Shown: one piece after another, positions 1 to 7,697 of the stretch | Numbering within the stretch: the first letter of the stretch is position 1 | Layout: the number at the start of each line of letters is the position of its first letter | Source: QHCA01 sp038237645 | GTDB taxonomy: Bacteria; Actinomycetota; Actinomycetes; Mycobacteriales; QHCA01 | Direction: 5' to 3' | Length of the DNA: 29,544 bases | NCBI GenBank assembly: GCA_038237645.1 | Contig: JBBRYN010000045.1 | Coordinates: 1 to 29,544 of the forward strand | Program-made: the position numbers and the translations under genes | The notes under the pieces: model-generated | Seen by the model: only the letters and a program-made list of their open reading frames with translations | The model's database searches: none | What the model was told of the DNA's origin: nothing

Positions 1-117
1 GTCCAGCGTCAGGTCGAGCCGGCCGACGTCCTGGTCGAAGTCCACCACGATCACTTGCCACGGCAAGGCCAGTCCCAACGCCGCTCCGAACATCGAACTC
101 AAATCCACCCCTGACAC
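1..117 (-). CDS. ISL3-family transposase, N-terminal fragment (runs off the window)
   Basis: Only the first 39 residues are present, read leftward from a GTG at 117. GTG at 108 and ATG at 93 are alternative starts in the same frame. The peptide contains MFGAALGL, then LPWQVIVVDFD and GRLDLTLD, matching the usual ISL3 transposase opening: a short helix with an LGL motif, then a beta strand of the type VxxVxFD followed by a second strand. The zinc-binding and DDE catalytic domains would lie outside the window. The product would mediate transposition of the element whose end lies at 219. Whether the full gene is intact cannot be judged. Confidence 0.55.
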   Translation of the reverse strand, partial: MSGVDLSSMFGAALGLALPWQVIVVDFDQDVGRLDLTLD

Positions 118-219
118 CCCCTGCCCACCACCCCGTCGACCGTCCCGGCAACGCCACCAGGAACAACCACAGAATGGCCGAAGATCAACTCAGTCACCCA
201 CACGGAACGGCGAGGAGCC
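1..219 (-). mobile_element. Left-end part of an ISL3-family insertion sequence
   Basis: The minus strand beginning at base 219 reads GGCTCCTCGCCG, which resembles the GGCTCTTC-type terminal inverted repeat known for ISL3-family elements. About 100 bases further in, a minus-strand reading frame encodes what looks like the start of an ISL3 transposase. The element therefore enters the window from the left and ends at about base 219. The sequence from base 220 onward is an open plus-strand frame with no start codon of its own, as expected for a gene cut by the insertion. The other inverted repeat and the 8-bp target duplication cannot be seen here. The family call rests on the end sequence plus 39 residues. 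Confidence 0.6.
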
Positions 220-786
220 GACGAATGGGTGCTGGCATTCCAGGAGTTGAGCTACGGCCGCCCCACCGGAATGTACGAGGTGTCGGTCGTCGCGGTCGGG
301 AATCGACTGTCGAGTCAGCCGCCTCGCCAGCGGCATTCGGCCGTCCTCCGTACGCGCGAGGTCATCACGGGGCCGGGTGGCGCCAGCGGGTTCGATCACG
401 AGCTTCGGGACTGGCTGCGGGATCTGCGTTCCGTGACGTTCGAGGTCAGGGGACGACCACTGGACCGCAAGTTCACCTGGCGCGACTACCGGGCGGCCGG
501 CATCTACTGGAAGGCCATCGACCACAAGTGGAGCGCAGCGGCCGACTCCGACCTGATGGACCCGGCGGCGGCGTTCGTCCGGATGCTCGCGCATCACCTC
601 GGTGACGAGGTGCTGCTCACCCCGCAGGAGATCCTCGACCTGCTGGGCCGGCGTGAGACGAGCGTCGGAACTCCGGCCGGTGCGGCGACCGCATACGGTG
701 GAGGGTATGACCGCGGCCGCCGACAAGCCCGTGCTCGAGGTCGAGACTGTCGAGGAGTGGGAGGCCTGGCTGGCCGGCAGTCCTGA
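220..786 (+). pseudogene. 5'-truncated gene of unknown function, interrupted by the ISL3 element
   Basis: An open frame starts at the insertion-sequence boundary with D-E-W-V-L-A-F-Q and runs to a TGA at 784-786. A GTG at 229 could act as a start, but the peptide reads as the middle of a protein, so the original N-terminus was probably lost to the insertion. About 160 residues look like ordinary protein (for example FTWRDYRAAGIYWKAIDHKW and LTPQEILDLLG). The last 27 codons overlap the downstream gene and turn Gly/Arg-rich, so the native C-terminus may also be frameshifted. I do not recognise the family. An RBS for the next gene (GGAGGG, 700-705) lies inside this frame. Confidence 0.45.
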
Positions 787-1297
787 CTCCGACGGCGTGC
801 GGCTTCGGTTGCGCAAGAAGGCGTCGCAGCGATCGGGAATTACCTACGCAGAGGCCCTTGACAGCGCGTTGTGCTTCGGCTGGATCGACGGGCAGGCCGG
901 CGCGCTCGACGACGACTACTACCTGCAGGTGTTCACGCCGCGTCGGCCGAGGAGCGTGTGGTCACAGCGCAACCGTGACTACGTTGCCCGGCTGAGCGCC
1001 GCCCGGCGGATGCGCCCCGGTGGTGTCGTCGAGGTCGAGCGGGCCAAGGCGGACGGTCGCTGGGATGTCGCTTATCGGCAGAAGGACGCGCCGGTGCCAG
1101 ACGACCTGCAAGCCGCGCTAGACGCCCGCCCGCGGGCCGCGGCATTCTTCGCCGATCTCACCGCGCAGAATCGCTTCGCGATGCTCTTCCGGATCAGCAG
1201 CGTCAAGCGCGCCGCGACCCGTGCCGCGAAGATCGAGGCGTTCGTCGCCATGCTCGAACGCGGCGAGACCCTTTACCCCCAGAAGGCCAAGCCCTGA
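707..1297 (+). CDS. YdeI/OmpD-associated family protein
   Basis: This is a 196-residue cytoplasmic protein. The ATG at 707 is preceded by a good RBS, GGAGGG at 700-705, which decides the start over longer in-frame extensions. It matches the YdeI/OmpD-associated (OmdA) family. The conserved features seen are VETVEEWEAWL near the N-terminus, a LRLRKKAS segment, YAEALDSALCFGWIDGQ, FTPRRPRSVWSQRN and the C-terminal helices ending AFVAMLERGETLYPQ. Length and motif order are normal for the family. Members are widespread and have been linked to bacteriocin or antimicrobial-peptide protection in enterobacteria, but no enzymatic activity is established. It lies between two decayed genes and appears intact. 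Confidence 0.85.
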   Translation: MTAAADKPVLEVETVEEWEAWLAGSPDSDGVRLRLRKKASQRSGITYAEALDSALCFGWIDGQAGALDDDYYLQVFTPRRPRSVWSQRNRDYVARLSAARRMRPGGVVEVERAKADGRWDVAYRQKDAPVPDDLQAALDARPRAAAFFADLTAQNRFAMLFRISSVKRAATRAAKIEAFVAMLERGETLYPQKAKP

Positions 1298-1347
1298 AGC
1301 ACGGGTAGGACGTCTGCGAACGTACGACGGCCAGCGAGCGGTGCGGC

Positions 1348-1530
1348 GCGGACGTGCGTGGCGTCCGGGCGAGGCGATGACTCGACCGGCACCAGCCCGG
1401 GGCCGGCCCCACGATCGAAGAGCCGCTCGCCGCTGCCGAGCGCGGGCACGATGTCGAGGTCAGTCACCGCCGCCCCACGCGGATCGGGCCCAACATTGTT
1501 TCGGCCCACGAAGTAGGCACCTCGGCGCCT
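1348..1530 (-). pseudogene. Remnant of a RibD/dihydrofolate-reductase-like gene
   Basis: On the minus strand, bases 1467-1348 encode a peptide with GSGERLFD and, about twenty residues later, a final PDATHVR. This is the C-terminal signature of the RibD_C / dihydrofolate reductase-like family, where one normally finds LVPVLLGSGERLFD...SPAATHVR. Just upstream, two minus-strand frames carry GAYFVGRNNVGP and ETMLGPIR, both resembling the family motif VMGRNMFGPIRG but in shifted frames. The stretch between them, about 90 residues in intact members, is missing. It is therefore a frameshifted gene with an internal deletion and no usable start. The upstream end merges into a degenerate repeat at 1562-1623. 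Confidence 0.5.
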
Positions 1531-1561
1531 GAGCAGATCGTCCCGCGGCCGGCGTCCGCCT

Positions 1562-1623
1562 CGCGTGAGCATCGAGCGAAACGAAAAGCGGAGCGAGATG
1601 ACAAATCGAATGAGCATTGAGAG
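1562..1623. repeat. Degenerate copy of the 48-bp repeat found at the right end of the window
   Basis: The sequence GTGAGCATCGAGCGAA followed by GCGGAGCGAGATGACAA matches the unit of the tandem array that starts at 29409. Four differences fall between the two blocks (ACGAAAAG here, GCGAGGCG there). A second, partial unit follows as GAATGAGCATTGAG. The two copies are about 28 kb apart, so this is a dispersed repeat family and not a purely local tandem duplication. It lies in an intergenic position, upstream of a GAF-domain gene and beside a decayed gene. Confidence 0.75.
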
Positions 1624-1842
1624 GAGCGGGAGCGGTCATCGGTAGGCGACCGATAATGGATGCCGTCCCGCGCTCGGAGATCGCGACGGCGACCTCGCGG
1701 AAGGTGCTGAGCCAGCAAGATGCCCGGTTGCCGATTTTCTGGCGGTAGTTGAACCCAAATGTATGACCATATGGAGTTGATGCAATACGCTCGGTGTGGC
1801 TGACCGCCAAATAGTGGTGGTCGACGTTCGAGTGGGGGCCCG
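1624..1842. other. Intergenic stretch, comparatively AT-rich, no supported gene
   Basis: No convincing gene is visible. Short frames exist on both strands: a plus-strand frame reads EIATATSREVLSQQDARLP before a TAG, and a 116-codon minus-strand frame also crosses the region. Neither matches a family I know. The part from about 1740 to 1800 is lower in GC than its surroundings and presumably holds the promoter of the GAF-domain gene that starts at 1843. No clear -35/-10 pair with normal spacing stands out. Confidence 0.4.
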
Positions 1843-2823
1843 GTGGCCAACGGTCGCGTGCTCGCCAAGGTGCTAACCGAGTTGGCCCGCACCCTGGTCA
1901 CCGACTACTCCGGCCAGGTGGTCCTGCAACGCTTGGTTCGGCGGGTTCCCGATGTACTGCCCGGGACCGGGGCCGGGGTGTTGATCGGATCGCATCGTGA
2001 CATGCGTTTCGTTGCCGCGTCCGACGAGGGGCTGCTGGGCGTGGAAACCCTCCAGCTCGGCTCAGGTGCGGGTCCGTGCTTCGAGGCCTTCCGTACCGGC
2101 GAAGCTGTGCTCCTTCCCGACCTGGCCTTCGACGAGCGATTCCCGCAGTTCTCTGCGTTGGCGCGCAGCGCGGGCAGGGCGGCGGCCGTTCTCGCCCTGC
2201 CGATGTTCGACACGGGGAAACCGATCGGAGCTCTGGACCTCTACTTGCCCGAGCTCGGCGGCCTCGACGACGACGACGCGGCTGCGGCCAGGGTCCTCGC
2301 CGACGTCGGCGCCTGCTACATGATCAATTGGCAGGCCCGCAAAAAAGCGCGCAAAGGGCCTGCTGCCCGGCCCGACCCGGACCTGCACGACGGCGTGACC
2401 GGCCTACCCAACCGTTCCTTGCTCCGGGACCGGCTCCAGCAGGCGCGCGCCAGGGGGCAGCGTAGTGAGCTGACCACCGCCGTGCTCTCCATCGACCTCG
2501 AGGGTGTCCAGTCGACAAGCGACGGCCACAGCCAGCAGGTCGGCGACGAGGTCCTCAGCACCATGGCCCAGCGGCTGCGGAAGGTCTTGCGCCCGAGTGA
2601 CATGCTGGGTCGCCTGCCCGGTCATCAGTTCCTCATCGTCGTGGAGAACGTGCACGATCCGCGCGTTGCCGAGCACTTGGCCAGCAGGGTCGCTGACATC
2701 CTGGCCAAACCCCTCACCACCGAGACCATCGGCCAGATCGACCTGACCACCAGTGTCGACGTGGCCTTTGCCGGCCCGGCCCGAGACCTGCCGACCAACC
2801 TGCTGGACAACGGCAAGACGTAA
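1843..2823 (+). CDS. GAF domain protein with a degenerate GGDEF domain (possible c-di-GMP receptor)
   Basis: This is a 326-residue soluble protein. The only in-frame start after the upstream stop is GTG at 1843, preceded by a GGGGG tract at 1834-1838. Residues 1-165 form a GAF sensor domain (GVETLQLGSGAGPCFEAFRT, then the LALPMFDTGKPIGALDLY strand). A charged linker KKARKG leads to a diguanylate-cyclase fold at about 181-326, beginning DGVTGLPNRSLLRDRL. The catalytic GGDEF is replaced by PGHQF (259-263), so cyclase activity is very unlikely. The inhibitory-site motif RxxD is kept as RPSD (250-253), exactly five residues before the degenerate motif. I infer a ligand-sensing protein that may bind c-di-GMP without making it. 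Confidence 0.8.
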   Translation: MANGRVLAKVLTELARTLVTDYSGQVVLQRLVRRVPDVLPGTGAGVLIGSHRDMRFVAASDEGLLGVETLQLGSGAGPCFEAFRTGEAVLLPDLAFDERFPQFSALARSAGRAAAVLALPMFDTGKPIGALDLYLPELGGLDDDDAAAARVLADVGACYMINWQARKKARKGPAARPDPDLHDGVTGLPNRSLLRDRLQQARARGQRSELTTAVLSIDLEGVQSTSDGHSQQVGDEVLSTMAQRLRKVLRPSDMLGRLPGHQFLIVVENVHDPRVAEHLASRVADILAKPLTTETIGQIDLTTSVDVAFAGPARDLPTNLLDNGKT

Positions 2824-2844
2824 TTCGTCGGACGCCGGCGTCGC

Positions 2845-3825
2845 TCAACCGTCCCACGTCTGCTCGAACGCACGCATGAAATTCTCGCCCATGATGCCGG
2901 TGATGTCGTCGTCGCTGAAGCCGCGCCGGCGCAACGCCGGAGCGATATTGCCCGCCTCATCCCACCACGAGATCCCGATCGGCCAGGTCCACGGCGGGCG
3001 GGGGTAGTAGCGCTCGTCGTAACCGAAGTAGTCGTAGTCGTTCTCGTCCTCGTCGGCAAAGTCGAGCCCGAGGCCCACGTGCCGAGCTCCGACGAGCTCG
3101 GTGATGTGCACGGCGTGATCGACCAGTTGATCCAGCGTCGGCACGGCGTCGCTCGACACGAACGCCGGGTAGGCGCACAACCCGATGACGCCTCCGGTCG
3201 CGGCGACCGCGCGGATGACGTCGTCGCTGAGGTTTCGCGGCGACTCGCAGACCGAGCGGGCGTTTCCGTGCGATACGACCATCGGCCGTTGCGCGATGGA
3301 CAGCGCCTCGAGACAGGTTCGTTCACCGGCATGTGCGAGGTCGACGGTGATGCCGATGTCTTGCATTCGGCGCGCGACCTGGCGGCCGAACGCCGTCAGC
3401 CCGGCGTTTCGCTCTTCGAGGCATCCGTCGCCGGCCAGCTCGGCGTAGTTGTATGTCAGCTGGATGACCCGAACGCCGAGGCGAGCGTAGGTGTCGACCA
3501 TCTCGACCTGCCCGCCGAGCGGGGCTGAGCCTTGAAAGTGCAGCACCACCGCGAGATCACCCGCCGCCACGACCTGTCGGATCTGCTTGACGCTCGTGGC
3601 CACGCGGGCACCCCGGTGTAAGGCGCGATCGACCTTTCCCCACTCGTTGACGGCGGTGATCGCGGGTTGTGGCGCCTCCAGCGCGGCGACCGTTGCGAGC
3701 ACCGTGTTGAGCTCCCCCCTCCTGATCCGATCCAGTTGCGTGGACAGGGTTCGCGGGGTCAGCTCAGGGCCGGCAGCGTCGAGGCGGACAGTGACTGGTC
3801 GGGTGCTGTCCACGAGACAAAGCAT
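2845..3825 (-). CDS. Membrane dipeptidase-like protein (peptidase family M19)
   Basis: The C-terminal 250 residues fit the M19 renal-dipeptidase fold: LGVRVIQLTYN, then ITVDLAHAG (H165), PMVVSHGNARS (H186), NLSDDVIRAVAATGGVIGL and VGLGLDFADED, with MGENFMRAFEQTW at the end. The two histidines correspond to zinc ligands. The usual N-terminal HxD ligand pair and the bridging glutamate are not evident; the equivalent segment reads VVLHFQGSAPLGG. It may be a divergent amidohydrolase-fold enzyme with a changed metal site, or may not be a peptidase. The frame is open to an ATG at 3945. I chose ATG 3825 because the domain begins soon after, and no start has a strong RBS. It is divergent from the hydrolase at 3966. 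Confidence 0.72.
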   Translation of the reverse strand: MLCLVDSTRPVTVRLDAAGPELTPRTLSTQLDRIRRGELNTVLATVAALEAPQPAITAVNEWGKVDRALHRGARVATSVKQIRQVVAAGDLAVVLHFQGSAPLGGQVEMVDTYARLGVRVIQLTYNYAELAGDGCLEERNAGLTAFGRQVARRMQDIGITVDLAHAGERTCLEALSIAQRPMVVSHGNARSVCESPRNLSDDVIRAVAATGGVIGLCAYPAFVSSDAVPTLDQLVDHAVHITELVGARHVGLGLDFADEDENDYDYFGYDERYYPRPPWTWPIGISWWDEAGNIAPALRRRGFSDDDITGIMGENFMRAFEQTWDG

Positions 3826-3953
3826 ATGGCCGAAAGGGAGTGCTGGCGCCGCTCGATCCGGCAGCGGCACGAACCAGGTCGCGCGCATCGATCGGACACC
3901 AGATGCGCGACGAACCGTTCCCAGCACCTCCGGGAGCAGTGGCAACAGCGCGA

Positions 3954-3959
3954 TAGTCT
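3954..3959 (+). promoter_or_regulatory. Probable -10 element for a leaderless mRNA of the alpha/beta hydrolase
   Basis: TAGTCT fits the actinobacterial TANNNT -10 consensus. It lies six bases upstream of the GTG at 3966, so transcription would start at or next to the start codon. No RBS precedes the GTG, which agrees with a leaderless transcript. No clear -35 is seen. Confidence 0.5.
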
Positions 3960-3965
3960 GCCCCC

Positions 3966-4808
3966 GTGCCGGTCATCACCGAACACGAAGCGCAGGAGAT
4001 CGCCGCTGTCAACGCCACCGGGCGTGTCCCGGTGGTGTTCGTTCACGGTTTGTGGCTGCTACCGAGCAGTTGGGACCGGTGGGCAGCAGTCTTCAACGAC
4101 GCCGGCTTCGCGTCGCTGACTCCGGGATGGCCCGACGACCCCGAAACGGTTGCCGAGGCCAACGCCCATCCCGAGGTGTTCGCCGGCAAGACGGTGGGCG
4201 AGGTAGCCGACCACTTCGCGGCGGTGATAGGCCAACTGGAGCGGAAGCCGGTCGTCATCGGGCATTCCATCGGCGGTCTGCTGGCCCAGATCCTCGCCGG
4301 CCGCGGGCTGTCCGCGGTGACGGTCGCGATCGACCCTGCGCCGTTCCGAGGGGTGCTGGCGTTGCCGCTCTCCGCACTGAGGTCAGCCTTTCCGGTGGTC
4401 GGCAACCCCGCCAATCGTCATCGTGCGGTGCCCCTGACCTTCGACCAGTTCCGCTTCGGCTTCGCCAACGCGGTGAGCGAGGTCGAGGCAAAGGAGTTGT
4501 ACGAAAGCTTCGCGGTGCCGGCATCCGGCGCTCCGCTCTTGCAGGCCGCCACCGCCAACCTCAACCCGCGGACCGAGGCGAAGGTCGACACCGAAAACCC
4601 ACAGCGCGGGCCGCTGCTGATCATCTCCGGTGAAAAGGACAACACGGTGCCGTGGGCCATCGCGAACGCCGCCTTCAAGCAGCAGCGGGACAACCCGGCG
4701 ATCACCGAGATCGTCGAGATGCCCAACCGCGGTCACGCCCTCGTCGTCGACAGCGGCTGGCCTGAGGTCGCGGACACGTCCCTGGCCTTCGTCCAGCGAT
4801 TTACCTAG
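3966..4808 (+). CDS. Alpha/beta hydrolase
   Basis: This is a 280-residue alpha/beta hydrolase. The oxyanion-hole segment FVHGLW is at about 25-30. The nucleophile elbow GHSIGG places the catalytic serine at 101. GEKDNTVP supplies the acid at D225, and the catalytic histidine is H257 in NRGHAL. All three triad members are present and the length is typical, so the enzyme should be active. The family is usually annotated as lipase, esterase or haloperoxidase-like; the substrate is not predictable. There is no signal peptide, so it should act in the cytoplasm. The GTG start sits just after a -10 element and it is transcribed away from the dipeptidase-like gene. It ends with TAG before a run of pseudogenes. 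Confidence 0.85.
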   Translation: MPVITEHEAQEIAAVNATGRVPVVFVHGLWLLPSSWDRWAAVFNDAGFASLTPGWPDDPETVAEANAHPEVFAGKTVGEVADHFAAVIGQLERKPVVIGHSIGGLLAQILAGRGLSAVTVAIDPAPFRGVLALPLSALRSAFPVVGNPANRHRAVPLTFDQFRFGFANAVSEVEAKELYESFAVPASGAPLLQAATANLNPRTEAKVDTENPQRGPLLIISGEKDNTVPWAIANAAFKQQRDNPAITEIVEMPNRGHALVVDSGWPEVADTSLAFVQRFT

Positions 4809-4849
4809 TGGTCACTAGCACTAGCTCCGCTGTTTGACCGGCAGCGCGT

Positions 4850-5323
4850 CACTCCGGCGCGTTGCCGTGGGGACCGCTGGCCCACTCTTCACTGCGGTGT
4901 TTCATCTCGGCAATCGACAACTCCTCGCGCGGGGTGGCCGAGGACCAGCGATGGCCGTACGGATCCGCGACGATCGCGTAACGGTCGCCCCAGAAGGCGT
5001 CTTGCGGCGGCATGAGGGCGATCGCGGCCGCCGCTACCGCCGTGGCGAACACCTCGTCGACCGCGTCGACGTAGATGCAGGGTGATCGGCATGCCGCCGA
5101 GGGCGACCGGTGTCTGGTCACGCCGCTCGGAATAGTCGTCGTGCAGGAGCAGCCGTCCGCCGTTGACGAGCAACTCGCAGTGCATGACCCGGCCGTCGGG
5201 GCCCAGGTGACGCAGCAACTCGTCGGCGTCGAAGGCGGCCCGGTAGAAGCGTACGGCCGCGTCCGCATCGTCGACCGTGAGCTGCGGCGTCACGCCGGGA
5301 AACTCACCGCCGAAGGCAGTCAC
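4850..5323 (-). pseudogene. VOC/PhnB-like (glyoxalase-fold) protein, frameshifted
   Basis: The minus strand from a GTG at 5323 encodes a VOC-superfamily N-terminal half (VTPQLTVDDADAAVRFYRAA, HCELLVNGGRLLLHDDY, LGGMPITLHL). The matching C-terminal half continues in another frame (IYVDAVDEVFATAV, QDAFWGDRYAIVADPYGHRW) to the stop near 4850. The break falls at about 5074-5080, in CTGCATCTACGTC, where about two bases have been lost or one gained. The joined product would be about 157 residues, normal for PhnB-like proteins. The start overlaps the stop of the upstream PadR fragment by four bases (GTGA), so the two formed an operon. A sequencing error cannot be excluded, but decayed neighbours favour true loss. 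Confidence 0.75.
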
Positions 5324-5560
5324 TTCGCCATCCGCCGGGGCCCGCGTTGCAGGAGTCGCTGCGCGGCATCGCTGGCCAGCATCGCGGCCAGCCGGCGGGC
5401 CTCTTCGCGCGCCGTTGCACGGCCGGCCGGGGTGATGCGGTAGCTGCGGCGGCGCTCGGCCCGCCGGTCGGCCGCAACGGCGACCGCATTCACCCCGATC
5501 TCCTCGATCAGCCCCTCGACCCGCATCCGCTGCAGCGTGCGGTAGAGCGTGCCGACCCGA
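5320..5560 (-). pseudogene. PadR-family transcriptional regulator, 5'-truncated
   Basis: On the minus strand the C-terminal two thirds of a PadR winged-helix regulator can be read: GTLYRTLQRMRVEGLIEE (recognition helix and wing), then RRSYRITPAGRATAREEARR, ending GPRRMAK. The family normally has about 35 more N-terminal residues, with an ALxxGPxHGY motif, and these are absent. Upstream of GTLYR (about 5554) the sequence switches to an arginase-like gene on the other strand. The coding signal on this strand therefore starts abruptly and there is no proper start codon. It would have controlled the downstream VOC gene, whose start overlaps its stop. It is probably non-functional. Confidence 0.7.
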
Positions 5561-5561
5561 G

Positions 5562-6026
5562 CCGGGACCCGGACCTGAACTCCCCGCAGACGTCGCGGTC
5601 CGGCGCGTTCCACGGGATGGTGCTGCGAACGCTGCTGGGAGAGGGACCGGCCACGCTCACCCCGGAGCGGCCGCTGGCGCCGGGGTAGGTGGTACTCGGC
5701 GGCGTCCGGGCGCCGCGGCGGAGGCACAGTACATCCAGCAGGCCGGCATCCGCTGGCACGGCGTCGAGGACTTCGAAGCGGTGCTCGACGGTCTGACCGG
5801 TCCGGTGTACGTCCACATCGATCTGGACGTCCTCGATCCCGGGGCATTCGGCTCGATCTGCTATCCCGAGCCCGACGGGGTGCCGCCGCAGCGGCTGATC
5901 GATCCGGTCTCCAGCTTGGACAACGTTGTCGGGGCGGCCATCACCGAGCACGCGCCATCCGGCGGCCCCCGCGATGCCGGCGACGCCGCAGTCATCGGCC
6001 GGTTGGCCGCCGCCCTTCGCCTATGA
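5562..6026 (+). pseudogene. Arginase/agmatinase-family gene, truncated and frameshifted
   Basis: From about 5572 the plus strand reads DLNSPQTS, then SGAFHGMVLRTLLGEG and LTPERPLAPG, up to a TAG at 5686-5688. Translation resumes in meaning with VVLGGVR, shifts frame at about 5710, and continues AEAQYIQQAGIRWHGVEDF, GPVYVHIDLDVLDP, CYPEPDGVPP and ITEHAP to a stop at 6026. This is the C-terminal two thirds of an arginase-fold ureohydrolase. The DxD manganese ligands in HIDLDVLDP remain, but the N-terminal metal ligands are lost. TAG may come from a glutamine CAG. Three separate lesions (5' deletion, nonsense, frameshift) make a dead gene certain. Its 5' end abuts the 5' end of the PadR fragment. 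Confidence 0.8.
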
Positions 6027-6138
6027 TCTGCCGGCCATCGGGATTGTCACGAGCCGCTGTCGTTGCCGCCGTGGCGTGAAAAGCTGCGCTGCTGTCGCTG
6101 GTTGTTCCTGACCGGTCCGCTACGGAGCAGGTGCGCAG

Positions 6139-7517
6139 ATGTCGCGTAGGTCGCGGAGGGCTCTGGGGGTGGTGGGCGTTACCGGGTGGGCAACTGCCGC
6201 ACCGACCGGCCGCATCACGTTGGCCGGCAGCGCTCCGGCATACGCGGTGTCGACGAAGTCGGCCGGCTCCGCGGCGCCGGGCACGGGCTCGGTTTCCGTC
6301 CGGGTGTATCTCGTTCCGCGAGGTGGGCAGGCCGGCCTCAACGCCGCGGTCGCCGCCGTTTCGACGCCGGGCACCGCCGGCTACCGGCACTTCATCACCC
6401 CTGGGCAATACCAGGACCGTTACGCGCCCACCAGCGCGGCGGTGGCCTCCGTTCGTGACTGGCTCGCGGCCAGCGGCCTGCAGGTGACCGGGGTGGCTTC
6501 GGGCAACCGCTACGTCGAGGCGATCGGTCACGTCGCCGGCGCCCAGCGCGCCTTCGGTGTGACCATCCGCCAGTACCGGCAGGGCGGTACGGTCAAGCAG
6601 GGCGCCGTCGAATGATCTGTCCGTGCCCAGCAGCGTCGCGGGCAGCGTCCTCGGCGTCACGGGGCTGTCCCCGGCATCCTTTGTGCACCGGGCAGCGCCG
6701 TCGCCGGCCCCGCCGCCGGCAGACCAGCGGGATGATCGCCGCCTCCGAACAGGTGTTCAAGCAGGGCGCGATGCAGGGCATCGGCTTCATGTTTTCCTCC
6801 GGCGACAGCGGCGACGATGTCGCCTCGACCGGTCTGAAGCAGACCGACTACCCGGCCTCCGACCCGTACATCACCGCGGTCGGCGGCACCAGCACCGCCA
6901 TCGCCGCGGACGGCTCACTGCAGTTTCAGACCGGTTGGGGCACCAACAAGTACTCGCTCTCGGCCGACGGGAAGTCCTGGGAGCCGCTGGGCTTCCTGTA
7001 CGGGGCGGGCGGCGGGTTCTCGACGCTGTTCAACCGACCGTCCTACCAGGACGGTGTTGTCCCGAGCGGCGCCCCCGCGGGCCGAGCGGTCCCTGACATC
7101 GCGCTGGACGGCGACCCCACGACCGGCATGCTCGTCGGTGAGACCCAGACCTTCCCGACCGGCGTGCTCTACGACGAATACCGCATCGGAGGCACGAGCC
7201 TCGCTGCGCCACTGATGGCCGGGATGCAGGCCCTCGCGGTCGAGAAGGCAGGCGGGCGGCTCGGTTTCGCCAACCCGCGGATCTACCAGATGCAGAAGGC
7301 GGGCGGACGCGGGCTCACCGACGTCACGCGCACCCATGCCGGCGACGGCAACGTCCGCCCGGACTACGTCAACAGGACCGATCCGGCCGACGGCATCGTC
7401 TACAGCGTCCGGGAATTCGGCGAGGACGCGAGCCTGACCACCGGGCCGGGCTGGGACGACGTCACCGGGGTGGGCACCCCGAACGCCGACAATTTCGCCG
7501 CTGCGGCGGGCCGGTAG
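6139..7517 (+). pseudogene. Sedolisin-type (S53) serine-carboxyl protease, frameshifted with an internal deletion
   Basis: The first frame (6139-6610) has a signal-like N-terminus and a Pro-kumamolisin activation domain (YLVPRGGQAGLNAAVAAV, GYRHFITPGQYQDRYAPT, YVEAIGHVAGAQRAFGV). The coding sense then jumps frame to NDLSVPSSVAGSVLGVTGLS, and jumps again near 6730 to the end of the catalytic domain (FMFSSGDSGDD, YITAVGGTS, GGTSLAAPLMAG). The oxyanion Asp region SGDSGD and the catalytic Ser in GGTSLA remain. Roughly 100-150 residues that should hold the catalytic Glu/Asp pair are missing, so no protease can be made. Intact relatives are secreted acid proteases. The 3' half alone remains open as a long frame. 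Confidence 0.8.
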
Positions 7518-7697
7518 GGGGTCGGATCACCGAGCACGCCACCGACACGCACGGGTCCACCCTGGTCAACTTCGCAGTATTCGACCTGCTCGTACGGACA
7601 TTCCAGGCACCCGCTTCGAGCGTACAGTTGGGTCACACCAGAAGTGTTTGACACATCGATCGTCACGCTCTCAGACTTCAACCTGACACATTCCGGG

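Noticed and set aside
1464..1901. Minus-strand open frame of 145 codons
   Set aside because: It runs across the DHFR-like remnant, the repeat, the intergenic stretch and the start of the GAF gene; no continuous family match.
7648..7691. TTGACA-like hexamer and two TGACACAT copies upstream of the recombinase, as a promoter or res site
   Set aside because: No -10 lies at the right distance, and two 8-base direct repeats 35 bases apart are too little to define a recombination site.
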